From Methylobacterium sp. J-070 (GTDB taxonomy: Bacteria > Pseudomonadota > Alphaproteobacteria > Rhizobiales > Beijerinckiaceae), in contig NZ_JAKSXX010000045.1 of assembly GCF_022829385.1 (NCBI RefSeq), forward strand, positions 17,071 to 81,070: a stretch of DNA of 64,000 nt, written 5' to 3'. The notes beneath the pieces were generated by a model. That model was not told the origin of the DNA. It was given only the letters and a program-made list of their open reading frames with translations, and made no database searches. The position numbers and the translations under genes were made by a program. Each line of letters begins with the position of its first letter. Positions within the stretch are counted from its first letter, which is position 1. Of the stretch, positions 8,192 through 15,954 are shown piece by piece.

Positions 8192-10551
8192 GCGTGCATC
8201 TCCGCGATCCGGGGGGCCGTCGGTGCGGCGCCCTTCTCCTCTGTCGTGACGGGACGGGTCTCAGGGGCAGCCGCCGCCGGCTCGGGCCCGTGCTCCCGCG
8301 GGACCCGCATCCGCACCTGGCCGCCACGGCCGGCGGGATTGTCGTTCAGCTCGATCCCGCCGCCGTGCTCCTCAAGCACCTTGCTGACGATGGCAAGCCC
8401 CAACCCGGTGCCGCCCTCGCGGGTGGTCATGTAGGGCTCGAGCAGCCGCTGGCGCCCCTCGGCGGGGAAACCCTTGCCGTTGTCGGTGACGGCGATCACC
8501 GCGAACCCGTCCTCGACGGCGAGGCTCAAGCCGATCTTGCCCTTGCCGAGTTCGGCCTCCGGCACCTCCGCCACCGCCTCGACGGCGTTCTTGAGGATGT
8601 TGGTGATCACCTGGCTGAGCAGCCGGATGTCGAAGGCCGCCACGATCTTCTCCGCGCTGCCCGCGCCTCCTTGGGCCGAGAACGCGAAGTCGATGTCGGG
8701 ATGCGCCACGCGCATCATGAACAGGTTCTGCTTGGCGATCTCGGTGAGGTCGTTGGGCGCGATCGCCGGCTTGGGCATCCGCGCGAAGGCCGAGAACTCG
8801 TCGACCATGCGCTTGATCTCGTCCACCTGGCGCACGATCGTGGCGGTGCACTGGTCGAACACCTCCTTGTCGGTGGTGATCACCTTGCCGTACTTGCGCC
8901 GGATCCGCTCGGCCGAGAGCTGGATCGGGGTCAGGGGGTTCTTGATCTCGTGGGCGATGCGGCGGGCCACGTCCCCCCAGGCGGAACTCCGCTGCGCCTG
9001 GACGAGGTCGGTGATGTCGTCGAGCGTCACCACCGAGCCGCGGGAGGCCCCCTGCGCCTGCTCGCTCGTCACCCGCACCGTGATGGTGCGCTCGCCCCGG
9101 GACCGGGCGAGCTGGATCTGCTGCTGCTGCAGGCTGCGCGGGCGGGCCTCGCTCTCGGCGAGGACCGGGGCGAGTTCGGGCACCGCGCGCCCGAGCGACT
9201 GGCCGACCAGCGCGTCGCTGGGGAGGTCGAGCATCCGCTCGGCCGCCGGGTTGGCGATGGTCACGAAGCCCGCCGCGTCGAGGCCGATCACCCCGGGCGA
9301 CACCCCCGACAGCACGGCTTCCGTGAAGCGGCGGCGGGTGTCGATCAGGTCGTTGGCGGCGATCAGCCCGGTATTCTGGCGGCGCAGCTCCTGGGTCATC
9401 TTGTTGAACGCCTCGCCGAGATGGGCGAGGTCGCCGCTGGTCTTCTTGGTCGGCACCTGGGCGTAGAAATTGCCGGCCGCGACCTGATCGGCGGCGTTGA
9501 TCAGCCGGCGGATCGGCGCCACGAACCGGTTGGCGAAGTTCATCCCGAACCACACCGCCGACAGCAGCGCGATCAGGGCGATCAGCAGGAACACCGACGC
9601 GAAGGTGATCTGAATCGAGCGGCGCAGCGAATCGTAGGTGAGGTACTCGGCCGCCGCCGCCCGGGACACGCCCGGGAACTCGATGGCGAGCTGGCTCACC
9701 TCCCGCTGCACCATCAGCACGGCGTCGTCGTAGGCCGGCATGCGCAGGAGCGCGGCGAAGACCCGCCCCTCGGTGGGCAGCAGGCAGATCGGGTCGGCCG
9801 AGCTCGCCGCGTCCTCGAAGGCCGCCGCCGAGGGCAGGCGGTTGGTCTTCAGGATGTCGATCTTGGCCCGGGCCACCACCTCGGTGGGGCCGCGCATGAT
9901 CTGGGCGACCGGGAGGCCGAGATTGGAGGCGCGGGTGGTCAGGAAGGTCTGGAACCAGTCGCGGTTGACGTCGAAGTTCGGCCGGGCCCGGGTGAGGTCG
10001 TCGGCGAGGATCCGGATCTCGCGGGCGAGACTCTGGCACTGGTTCTCCTGGTAGGCGTCGGCCACCTCCACGGATTTCAGCACCACGTCGCGGACCCGGT
10101 CGGTGAAGCCGAGCGACAGGCCCCGGTCGATGGTCACGGACGCCACCACGGCGAGCAGGATCGTCGGCAGGATCGCGATCAGCGAGAACAGGCCGACGAT
10201 GCGGGTGTGCAGGCGGGCGACCGCCGCGTTGGCCTTGCGGGCGTGCAGGAAGACCCGCGCCTCCCAGGCGATCACCACGGCCAGGCCGAGCACCAGGGCG
10301 GCGTTGATGGCCAGCAGCGACACGCCGTAGGCGGGCGTGGGCGTCACCCGGATCACCCCGGCCAGGATCAGGAAGGTCGCCAGCGCCGAGACCAGGGCGG
10401 TGACCACCACGGCGGCGCCGATCCAGCCCGGTCCCCGGGGCCCGGGGCGCAGGGATTCCGCCAGGGACGCGTCCGGCCCCGCCCCGTCGCCGGCCCCCTC
10501 GGGCTCCGGTAACGGGCCTTCCTCTGTCCGTGAGCGTCTCAGGAACGGCAT
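8188..10551 (-). CDS. ntrY: Sensor histidine kinase NtrY
   Basis: A 787-residue membrane sensor kinase. N-terminal hydrophobic helices (first about residues 40-65) flank a periplasmic region. They are followed by a HAMP domain (NRFVAPIRRLINAADQVAAG), a PAS-like region (VSPGVIGLDAAGFVTIANPA), the HisKA box with phospho-accepting His (RRIAHEIKNPLTPIQL) and an HATPase domain with N and G boxes (ILKNAVEAV, TDNGKGFP, GGTGLGLAI). The start is placed at MPFLRRSRTEE; an upstream in-frame ATG at 10659 would add a stretch without domain character. It is co-translated with ntrX. ntrB and ntrC are not adjacent here. Confidence 0.93.
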   Translation of the reverse strand: MPFLRRSRTEEGPLPEPEGAGDGAGPDASLAESLRPGPRGPGWIGAAVVVTALVSALATFLILAGVIRVTPTPAYGVSLLAINAALVLGLAVVIAWEARVFLHARKANAAVARLHTRIVGLFSLIAILPTILLAVVASVTIDRGLSLGFTDRVRDVVLKSVEVADAYQENQCQSLAREIRILADDLTRARPNFDVNRDWFQTFLTTRASNLGLPVAQIMRGPTEVVARAKIDILKTNRLPSAAAFEDAASSADPICLLPTEGRVFAALLRMPAYDDAVLMVQREVSQLAIEFPGVSRAAAAEYLTYDSLRRSIQITFASVFLLIALIALLSAVWFGMNFANRFVAPIRRLINAADQVAAGNFYAQVPTKKTSGDLAHLGEAFNKMTQELRRQNTGLIAANDLIDTRRRFTEAVLSGVSPGVIGLDAAGFVTIANPAAERMLDLPSDALVGQSLGRAVPELAPVLAESEARPRSLQQQQIQLARSRGERTITVRVTSEQAQGASRGSVVTLDDITDLVQAQRSSAWGDVARRIAHEIKNPLTPIQLSAERIRRKYGKVITTDKEVFDQCTATIVRQVDEIKRMVDEFSAFARMPKPAIAPNDLTEIAKQNLFMMRVAHPDIDFAFSAQGGAGSAEKIVAAFDIRLLSQVITNILKNAVEAVAEVPEAELGKGKIGLSLAVEDGFAVIAVTDNGKGFPAEGRQRLLEPYMTTREGGTGLGLAIVSKVLEEHGGGIELNDNPAGRGGQVRMRVPREHGPEPAAAAPETRPVTTEEKGAAPTAPRIAEMHA

Positions 10552-10955
10552 GACTGGTGCAGGGCCACAACAGTGTGGCGGAATTAATACGAATTCGGGC
10601 CGGGTGGCGGCGGCCGCCTCAGCATTTTGCCGCAGTCGCCGGCCCCGACCCTCCGCCATGCCGTCGCGCGGCCGAGGGCCAGGGGCCGCGCCGAGCGGGA
10701 TCGGACCGTACAGCCGGGACTAAGGCCGTCGAAAACCCTCCGACACGGCATGGGCTCATGTCGTTCGAGGCGGCGGCCGTAGCTGCCCGCGCGTTGAATA
10801 CGGCGCGACCGGCGTGTTAATCATCGCATCGACGATCCCGATCGCGTTCACGGGCTTGAATGGTCTGGCGATGACTGCGGTGTTCCTGAGGTGAGCCGAC
10901 CGGCGGCTCCCATCCGGTTCCATCCCGCCTCATCCCGAAGGGGCGGGGCGGCGCG
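10552..10955. other. Intergenic region between divergent ntrY and an oxidoreductase gene
   Basis: These 404 bp separate divergent genes. A short AT-rich patch around 10578-10592 (GGAATTAATACGAATT) is the best place for an ntrY promoter. No open frame with coding character, repeat or RNA was recognised. Confidence 0.5.
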
Positions 10956-12002
10956 GTGATCCGCGTCGGGCTGATCGGCTACGGCTATTCCGGCAAGACC
11001 TTCCACGCGCCCCTGATCGGCTCCGTGGCGGGGCTCGACCTCCGGCTGATCGGCTCCGGCGATGCCGCCAGGGTCGCGGCCGACTTCCCCGGCCTGCCGG
11101 TGGCCGGCGACCCCGTCGCGGTCGCCACGGCGGACGCCGTCGACCTCGTGGTGATCGCATCCCCGAACGTCAGCCACGCACCCCTGGCGCGGGCCGCCCT
11201 GGCGGCGGGCAAGCACGTCGTCGTCGACAAGCCGTTCACCCTCGACCTCGCCGAGGCCCGCATCCTGCACGCGGCGGCGCGGAGCCGGGGCCGGCTGCTC
11301 GCGGTGTTCCACAACCGCCGCTGGGACAGCGATTTCCTGAGCGTTCGCCGCGCCATCGCGGCCGGGGTGATCGGCCCGGTGCGGCATTTCGAATCCCATT
11401 TCGACCGGTTCCGCCCCCAGATCCGCGACCGGTGGCGGGAGGGCGGCGGCCCGGGCAGCGGGATCTGGTACGATCTCGGCCCGCATCTCGTGGACCAGGC
11501 GCTCCAGCTGTTCGGCCTGCCCGACCGGGTGACCGCCAACCTGGCGCGCCTGCGCACCGGCGGCCTCGCCGACGACTGGGTCCACGCGGTCCTCGACTAT
11601 CCGAACCTGCGGGTGGTGCTCCGGGCGAGCCTGCTGGTCGCCGGCGGATCGCCCCGCTTCGTGGTCCACGGCGTGGCCGGCAGCCTGGTCAAGCGTCGCC
11701 CCGACCCTCAGGAGGGGCAGCTGCTGGCCGGGCTGGCCCCGGGGGCGCCGGGATGGGGCGAGGACCCGGACGGGCTGGAGATCCACGACGGGGCCGGGGC
11801 GGTGACGCAGGCGCCGGCCGCGGCCGGGGATCAGCGGCAGTTCTACCGCGGGGTGGTCGAGACGATCGCCCGCGGATCCGTCGACGATGCGGCGGCTCTG
11901 GAGGCCGTCCGGGTGATGGCGTGCCTCGAAGCGGCCTTCACGTCGGCCCGCACCGGGATGTCGGTCGGCCTCCCGCTCGCGCCGGACGAGCGGGATCGCT
12001 GA
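10956..12002 (+). CDS. Gfo/Idh/MocA family oxidoreductase
   Basis: A 348-residue NAD(P)-dependent oxidoreductase of the glucose-fructose oxidoreductase/inositol dehydrogenase family. The N-terminal Rossmann fold begins VGLIGYGYSGKTFHAPL. It contains the family Lys in VVVDKPFTLDL and the catalytic-type DLGPHLVDQAL in the C-terminal domain. The start is GTG. Overall it resembles YdgJ-type proteins. The substrate, probably a sugar or polyol derivative, cannot be read from the sequence. It stands alone, ending 64 bp before the tRNA-Sec gene. Confidence 0.88.
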   Translation: MIRVGLIGYGYSGKTFHAPLIGSVAGLDLRLIGSGDAARVAADFPGLPVAGDPVAVATADAVDLVVIASPNVSHAPLARAALAAGKHVVVDKPFTLDLAEARILHAAARSRGRLLAVFHNRRWDSDFLSVRRAIAAGVIGPVRHFESHFDRFRPQIRDRWREGGGPGSGIWYDLGPHLVDQALQLFGLPDRVTANLARLRTGGLADDWVHAVLDYPNLRVVLRASLLVAGGSPRFVVHGVAGSLVKRRPDPQEGQLLAGLAPGAPGWGEDPDGLEIHDGAGAVTQAPAAAGDQRQFYRGVVETIARGSVDDAAALEAVRVMACLEAAFTSARTGMSVGLPLAPDERDR

Positions 12003-12066
12003 GGCGTATCGTCCCGGTCGAGTCAGGGCCTTGACCCTTCCGACGGCGCCCCGTAACCCCGGACGC

Positions 12067-12159
12067 GGAGGCGAACGGGGTCTGGTGGCCCTCCTGGTCT
12101 TCAAAACCAGTGGTACGCCAACAGCGTACGGTGGGTTCGATTCCCATCCGCTTCCGCCA
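12067..12159 (+). tRNA. selC: tRNA-Sec (anticodon UCA)
   Basis: A 93-nt tRNA gene with encoded CCA. The acceptor GGAGGCG pairs with CGCTTCC. The 6-bp D stem with a 4-nt loop (GGGGTC TGGT GGCCCT) is a hallmark of bacterial tRNA-Sec. The anticodon arm is CTGGT CTTCAAA ACCAG, giving anticodon TCA. A long variable arm (GTACGC/GCGTAC) and a T arm GGGTTCGATTCCC follow. The organism therefore reads some UGA codons as selenocysteine, for example in formate dehydrogenases, although no selA, selB or selD is present here. The 3' end is duplicated at 28081, marking it as the attachment site of the element downstream. The tRNA remains intact because the element restores its end. Confidence 0.93.
12145..12159 (+). 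repeat. Left attachment core (attL)
   Basis: CATCCGCTTCCGCCA, the last 15 nt of tRNA-Sec including CCA. The same 15 nt occur at 28081-28095 and the match ends on both sides, giving the expected attL/attR pair. Confidence 0.88.
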
Positions 12160-12167
12160 GATAGCCT

Positions 12168-12256
12168 TTCGCCGGCCTTCGCCTCCCTTCACTAAGCCAC
12201 AAGAAAATCAGCATTTTCCGCCGGACGCCGTTCATGGGCGTTCGCTGGCCTTCGCC
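12168..12256 (+). repeat. Two candidate arm-type integrase sites
   Basis: TTCGCCGGCCTTCGCC (12168-12183) and TTCGCTGGCCTTCGCC (12241-12256) are direct repeats with one mismatch, just inside attL. A third close copy lies just inside attR (27956). Repeats flanking an attachment core in this way are typical arm sites for a tyrosine integrase's N-terminal domain. The function is inferred. Confidence 0.55.
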
Positions 12257-12301
12257 GAAATTCACGCCTATGGTGTGGGTATCGGAGTGGGTGCGTATAC
12301 T

Positions 12302-13489
12302 GTGCAGGGAAAGCTCACTGCCCTCGGTGTCGCGAAGCTGAAGACCCCCGGCATGCATGGGGACGGCGGCGGCTTGTGGCTGCAGGTCACCGGCAACGGC
12401 GCTAAGTCCTGGATCTTCCGGTTCACCCTGCGCGGCAAGTCTCGCGAGATGGGCCTCGGCTCGGCCGGTACCTTCTCCCTGGCCGAGGCGCGCGACAAGG
12501 CTCTGACGTGCCGGAAGCTCTGCTACGAGGGCATCGACCCGATCGAGGCTCGCCGTGAGCAACGCCAGGCGGCCGCCCTCGATGCTGCGCGCGCCATGAC
12601 CTTCCGGCAGTGCGCTGCGGCCTACATCGAATCACACAAGGCCGGGTGGCGGAACGAGAAGCACGGCGCTCAGTGGCTCGCCACGCTCGACGCCTACGTG
12701 CACCCCGTGTTCGGCGACCTGTCGGTCCAGGCGATCGACACCGGCCTCGTCATGAAGGCGGTCGAGCCGATCTGGACCACGAAGCCGGAGACCGCCGTCC
12801 GCGTGCGGGGCCGCATCGAATCGATCCTCGACTGGGCCAAGGCACGCGGCTTCCGAGCCGGCGACAACCCGGCGCGCTGGCGCGGGCACCTGCAGAACCT
12901 CCTTCCGCGCCGCTCAAAGATCCAGCGCGTGTCGCACCATGCCGCCCTCCCCTTCACCGAAGTGCCGGCCTTCATGCAGCGCCTGGCCGGCCAGCCCGGC
13001 GTGGCCGCGCGCATGCTGGCTTTCACGATCCTGACGGCCGCGCGGACAGGCGAGGCGATCGGGGCCCGCTGGGACGAGATCGACCTGGAGGCCGGGATCT
13101 GGGTCGTGCCGGCCTCGCGGATGAAGGGCGGCTTCGAGCACCGCGTCCCCCTCCCCGCCCCCGCGCTGGCGATCCTGGCCGAGATGTCCGCGATCCGTGG
13201 CAGCGACTATGTCTTTCCCGGCGGCCGGCGCGGGAAGCCGCCGTCCAATATGGCGATGCTTGAGCTGCTGAAGCGGATGGACCGCGGCGACCTCACGGTT
13301 CACGGCTTTCGATCGAGCTTCAAGGACTGGGCGTCCGAGACCACGCACTTCCCCCGCGAGGTAACCGAGGCGGCGCTCGCTCACGCGATCGAGAGCAAGG
13401 TCGAGGCGGCGTACCGGCGCGGCGATCTGTTCGCGAAGCGGCGCGAGCTGATGGACGCCTGGGCGGCTTTTGCGGGGTCGCCTTGCTGA
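12302..13489 (+). CDS. Tyrosine integrase, P4-like
   Basis: A 395-residue tyrosine recombinase expected to integrate and excise the element at selC. The N-terminal DUF4102-type arm-binding domain (LTALGVAKLKTPGMHGDGGG; FRFTLRGKSREMGLGS) is followed by a core-binding domain (FRQCAAAYIESHKAGWRN) and the catalytic domain. There the Arg is in TAARTGEAIGARWDEID, His-x-x-Arg in LTVHGFRSSFKDWASE and the nucleophile Tyr in VEAAYRRGDLF. The start is uncertain: the frame is open from within the tRNA, but homology-like sequence begins at a GTG at 12302 (VQGKLTALG). The next gene overlaps its end. Confidence 0.93.
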   Translation: MQGKLTALGVAKLKTPGMHGDGGGLWLQVTGNGAKSWIFRFTLRGKSREMGLGSAGTFSLAEARDKALTCRKLCYEGIDPIEARREQRQAAALDAARAMTFRQCAAAYIESHKAGWRNEKHGAQWLATLDAYVHPVFGDLSVQAIDTGLVMKAVEPIWTTKPETAVRVRGRIESILDWAKARGFRAGDNPARWRGHLQNLLPRRSKIQRVSHHAALPFTEVPAFMQRLAGQPGVAARMLAFTILTAARTGEAIGARWDEIDLEAGIWVVPASRMKGGFEHRVPLPAPALAILAEMSAIRGSDYVFPGGRRGKPPSNMAMLELLKRMDRGDLTVHGFRSSFKDWASETTHFPREVTEAALAHAIESKVEAAYRRGDLFAKRRELMDAWAAFAGSPC

Positions 13490-14106
13490 CTGCGCCGAAG
13501 CCTCATGCTCGTGACGAGTGGCTGAGTCTACGCCACTTAGCCGTGCATTGGGCGGAGCAAGTCGACGGCCTTGATCAGCTCGATGTGGCAAAGCGTCTGC
13601 TCTTGGCTGCCGAGCGCGGGGAGATCAGCGCCGAGTATGTCCAGATCGGCAGCACAAAGAGCGGCAAATTCATCAGCTCCGATTACGGGGGTCTGAGCGG
13701 TTTTATCAAGCATTCGTCTGACAACGGAGTATCTCGGCGGGATGCCCTAACCTATTTACTTGAGGAGATTGCGGACCTCGCGGTCGAACTTCATCGCGAT
13801 GGCGTTCTGAGGTTCGCCGAGATGTACGGCTATCCGCCGCCGCCGTGGTGGGCTGTCGAGGCTCCGCTGACAGCTGCGCCCCATGCGCAGCGCCAGCGCG
13901 GGAAGCCGCCGGTGAAGCGCGACCGGGCAATCGGCAAGATGCGCCCGTGGATCGCGCGGCATGGGTGGGCAGCCTTCGAGAGCATGACCGACGAAGCCTT
14001 AGTGGGGGAGTTCCGTGAGACGCGCCCGACCTGCCGGGCAGCGCGGGAGAAACTCCGACAGGAAAGACCGACAAAGACCGACAAAACTCCGACCACAAAC
14101 AATTAG
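13483..14106 (+). CDS. Hypothetical protein of the element's early operon
   Basis: A 207-residue protein that begins with TTG inside the integrase gene (7-bp overlap), which suggests translational coupling. No domain is recognised. The middle has a tryptophan/proline-rich stretch (YPPPPWWAVEAP), then a basic region (RQRGKPPVKRDRAIGKM) and a C-terminal helical part (EFRETRPTCRAAREKLRQ) that resembles a DNA-binding tail. A role in excision or control is possible but unsupported. Confidence 0.6.
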   Translation: MLTAPKPHARDEWLSLRHLAVHWAEQVDGLDQLDVAKRLLLAAERGEISAEYVQIGSTKSGKFISSDYGGLSGFIKHSSDNGVSRRDALTYLLEEIADLAVELHRDGVLRFAEMYGYPPPPWWAVEAPLTAAPHAQRQRGKPPVKRDRAIGKMRPWIARHGWAAFESMTDEALVGEFRETRPTCRAAREKLRQERPTKTDKTPTTNN

Positions 14107-14141
14107 CGACAGTCCTCAGACTTCGCCAACATCCGTCCGTC

Positions 14142-14161
14142 TTCGCCGGCAGCTCGGCGAA
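14142..14161. promoter_or_regulatory. Inverted repeat before the Xis/AlpA-like gene
   Basis: TTCGCCG (14142-14148) and CGGCGAA (14155-14161) flank a 6-nt spacer, and GTCCTC (14112-14117) faces GAGGAC (14166-14171) outside it. The pair lies directly upstream of the ATG at 14179 and could be an operator or a structured leader. The TTCGCC unit also occurs in the candidate arm sites near attL. Confidence 0.4.
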
Positions 14162-14178
14162 AGTAGAGGACAGCAGCC

Positions 14179-14406
14179 ATGAACACCGAGAGGTTTCAGG
14201 CGGCGCAGGCAGACCTGCGTCCGTCAACGCTGAAGCTTTTTCATAGCCCCAAAGAGGTCTGTGAGGCGCTCGGCATCGGAATGACCACGTGCTATCGCCT
14301 GATCAACGAGGGCAAGCTGAAGAAGGTGAAGATTGGCCCTCTGACGCGGATCCCCGACGATTCCTTGCGCGCCTACGCCGCCTCGCTTGAGCAGGAGGCC
14401 GCGTAG
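14179..14406 (+). CDS. AlpA/excisionase-like helix-turn-helix protein
   Basis: A 75-residue protein with a MerR/AlpA-type winged helix: LKLFHSPKEVCEALGIGMTT, then CYRLINEGKLKKVKIGPLTR and IPDDSLRAYAASL. This is the usual shape of small excisionase or AlpA regulators of integrated elements (DNA-binding domain, excisionase family). It would direct the integrase towards excision or activate element genes. An inverted repeat lies just upstream. Confidence 0.8.
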   Translation: MNTERFQAAQADLRPSTLKLFHSPKEVCEALGIGMTTCYRLINEGKLKKVKIGPLTRIPDDSLRAYAASLEQEAA

Positions 14407-14410
14407 CAGG

Positions 14411-14620
14411 ATGGCCCAGAAAACAGTTGAGGGACGGAGCGCGGCCAGGCGCTCACGTCCCTCGGAAGATGTCGCCTCGACAGCCGACCTCTCCGAAATA
14501 GCACCCAGCCCCTTCACCGTCCATAGGATCGCCCACCGCTTCGGCCTGCCGCCCGCAACCGCTGCGGTGCTCGCCGAGCTCGCGTTCCCGGCCACGGACA
14601 CGTGGAGGGCGACGCGATGA
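14411..14620 (+). CDS. Hypothetical small protein
   Basis: A 69-residue frame beginning MAQKTVEGRSAARRSRPSED. It has a basic N-terminus and a helical C-terminal half (TVHRIAHRFGLPPATAAVLA) that could be a degenerate helix-turn-helix. Its TGA overlaps the next ATG (ATGA), which supports real translation in a tight operon. The family is unknown. Confidence 0.5.
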   Translation: MAQKTVEGRSAARRSRPSEDVASTADLSEIAPSPFTVHRIAHRFGLPPATAAVLAELAFPATDTWRATR

Positions 14621-14865
14621 GCGACACCCCCGACACCATGCTCGGCATCCTCGAAGAGGTCGAAGCCTTCCTGCGCGGCGGTGATCGCTGGCTGCGCAAC
14701 GAGGTTGAAGGCTGGCGGATGGATGAGCCGGACATCGACGAGGATGGCGGCGAGGACATCCATTTTCGCGACACGAAGCAGCTCGACCGCTTCATGGAGA
14801 ACATGGGGCGCGCAGCGAACGCTGTGTCGGTCGTGGTTGAGGCTCTCCGGGGAGGTGGCAAATGA
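14617..14865 (+). CDS. Hypothetical acidic protein
   Basis: An 82-residue, acidic, mostly helical protein (GILEEVEAFLRGGDRWLRNE; DEPDIDEDGGEDIHF). It is coupled by 4-bp ATGA overlaps to the genes on both sides. No known domain is recognised; the central acidic stretch recalls small phage anti-host or DNA-mimic proteins, but that is only a resemblance. Confidence 0.6.
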   Translation: MSDTPDTMLGILEEVEAFLRGGDRWLRNEVEGWRMDEPDIDEDGGEDIHFRDTKQLDRFMENMGRAANAVSVVVEALRGGGK

Positions 14866-15362
14866 GCGCCTCCTCCGAGCCTTGCATCTTCGCGATCCTG
14901 CCCGGCCCCGCCGGCGCGACCGCCATCTTCTTCCCGGCCGCGCCCGACAGGTGCGTGGTCGAGGATCTGCCGACACTCGACGGGCGCCTTGACGTCCGCC
15001 GGCTGGCGGCCCGCATCGCGGAGTTCGCCCCGACCCTGGCGGTGATCGGCTGCGCCAGCCCGCAGCCCCGCGGCAGCATCCGCGAGAACTTCCGGGGCGG
15101 CGTCGCCTACGGTGCGGTCTGCAGCGTGGTGGCGCTGGCAGGCCTGCCGGTGACCTACGCCCGGGCCAGCTCGTGGAAGCCGAGCTACGGCCTCGACGCG
15201 GGTCCTGGCGGGCGCCAGGCGGCGCGGATCCTCGCCAGGACGCTGTTCGAGGCCTCGGCGGTCCGATTCGGCGACGAAGTCGAGACCTCCCGGTCCGAGG
15301 CCGCGCTGCTCGCCCGGTGGGCGGCGGCTCAGATTACCTCCGCCGTCACGAGGAAGGGGTGA
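14862..15362 (+). CDS. RuvC-fold resolvase-like protein, apparently lacking catalytic residues
   Basis: A 166-residue protein whose order of motifs follows phage RuvC-like Holliday-junction resolvases. These are an N-terminal strand-glycine motif (CIFAILPGPAGATAIFF), a central helix region (FRGGVAYGAVCSVVALAGLP), then VTYARASSWKPSYGL and a C-terminal SEAALLARWAA. In active members the first motif reads like IDPG, and later acidic residues complete the site. Here the first Asp is Leu (ILPG), the expected Glu position reads VIGCA, and the last Asp region is SRSEA. It may bind branched DNA without cutting. It lies in the early operon before the ATPase. The family call is recalled, not searched. 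Confidence 0.6.
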   Translation: MSASSEPCIFAILPGPAGATAIFFPAAPDRCVVEDLPTLDGRLDVRRLAARIAEFAPTLAVIGCASPQPRGSIRENFRGGVAYGAVCSVVALAGLPVTYARASSWKPSYGLDAGPGGRQAARILARTLFEASAVRFGDEVETSRSEAALLARWAAAQITSAVTRKG

Positions 15363-15364
15363 TC

Positions 15365-15682
15365 ATGGCTCACCTCAGTGCCGAGACCATACCAACGGCG
15401 GATCAATGGGGGCCCTTCCGTTGCGGCCTGGAACAGGGCGAGCGCCGCGCCCGGCTGCGGATGCTGGCGGCCCTGGTGCACGTCCTGACCGGGCCGCGCG
15501 GAGCCCGCCTGGTGGGTTTGCTGCAGGCGGCAGAGACTGAGCCGCGCGTCCTGGTCGAGGCGCTGGGCGACCTCAACCGGATGGCGCCGCTCGACAAGCG
15601 CAGGATCTGGGCGTCCTACGCCGAACTCACCGCGCCGACGCGACCGCGGTCCCGATCCTCGAACCTGGAGGACCGGCGATGA
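15365..15682 (+). CDS. Hypothetical protein
   Basis: A 105-residue, largely helical protein (GERRARLRMLAALVHVLTGP; GARLVGLLQAAETEPRVLVE) with a basic C-terminus. The ATG follows the preceding stop by two bases and the TGA overlaps the next ATG, so it belongs to the same operon. No family is recognised. Confidence 0.6.
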   Translation: MAHLSAETIPTADQWGPFRCGLEQGERRARLRMLAALVHVLTGPRGARLVGLLQAAETEPRVLVEALGDLNRMAPLDKRRIWASYAELTAPTRPRSRSSNLEDRR

Positions 15683-15954
15683 CCGAGCCTCGACTGAACG
15701 ATCAGGATCCGTTCGGGACCCTCGACACCGCCCGCGAGAACGTGGCGCAACTCGCGGCCAGCATCCAGGCGCACGCTCACGTGGTCCAGACCTACGCAGA
15801 GGTCGGATACGATCCCGGGCTGATGCTCGCGGCCAGGACAACGCTCGCCTACCTCCGCGCGCTGGAGGCAGGACTGCAGGAGCTGGAGCGGTCCCGGGCG
15901 GTCATTTCCTACCGGCAGTCCGGCGCCACCATCGGCAGCGGTGCGGGGGTCTGA
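15679..15954 (+). CDS. Hypothetical helical protein
   Basis: A 91-residue protein with a long helical core (DTARENVAQLAASIQAHAHV; TTLAYLRALEAGLQELERSR). The start overlaps the previous stop (ATGA) and the stop overlaps the ATG of the ATPase gene (TGATG). It could be a helicase accessory factor judging by position only. Confidence 0.6.
   Translation: MTEPRLNDQDPFGTLDTARENVAQLAASIQAHAHVVQTYAEVGYDPGLMLAARTTLAYLRALEAGLQELERSRAVISYRQSGATIGSGAGV

Noticed and set aside
12067..12159. An ordinary long-arm tRNA (Ser or Leu) or opal suppressor
   Set aside because: Anticodon TCA together with a 6-bp D stem and 4-nt D loop is specific to tRNA-Sec.
12110..12301. Integrase starting inside the tRNA at 12110
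   Set aside because: The first 64 residues have no integrase character and cross attL; family-like sequence begins at about 12302.
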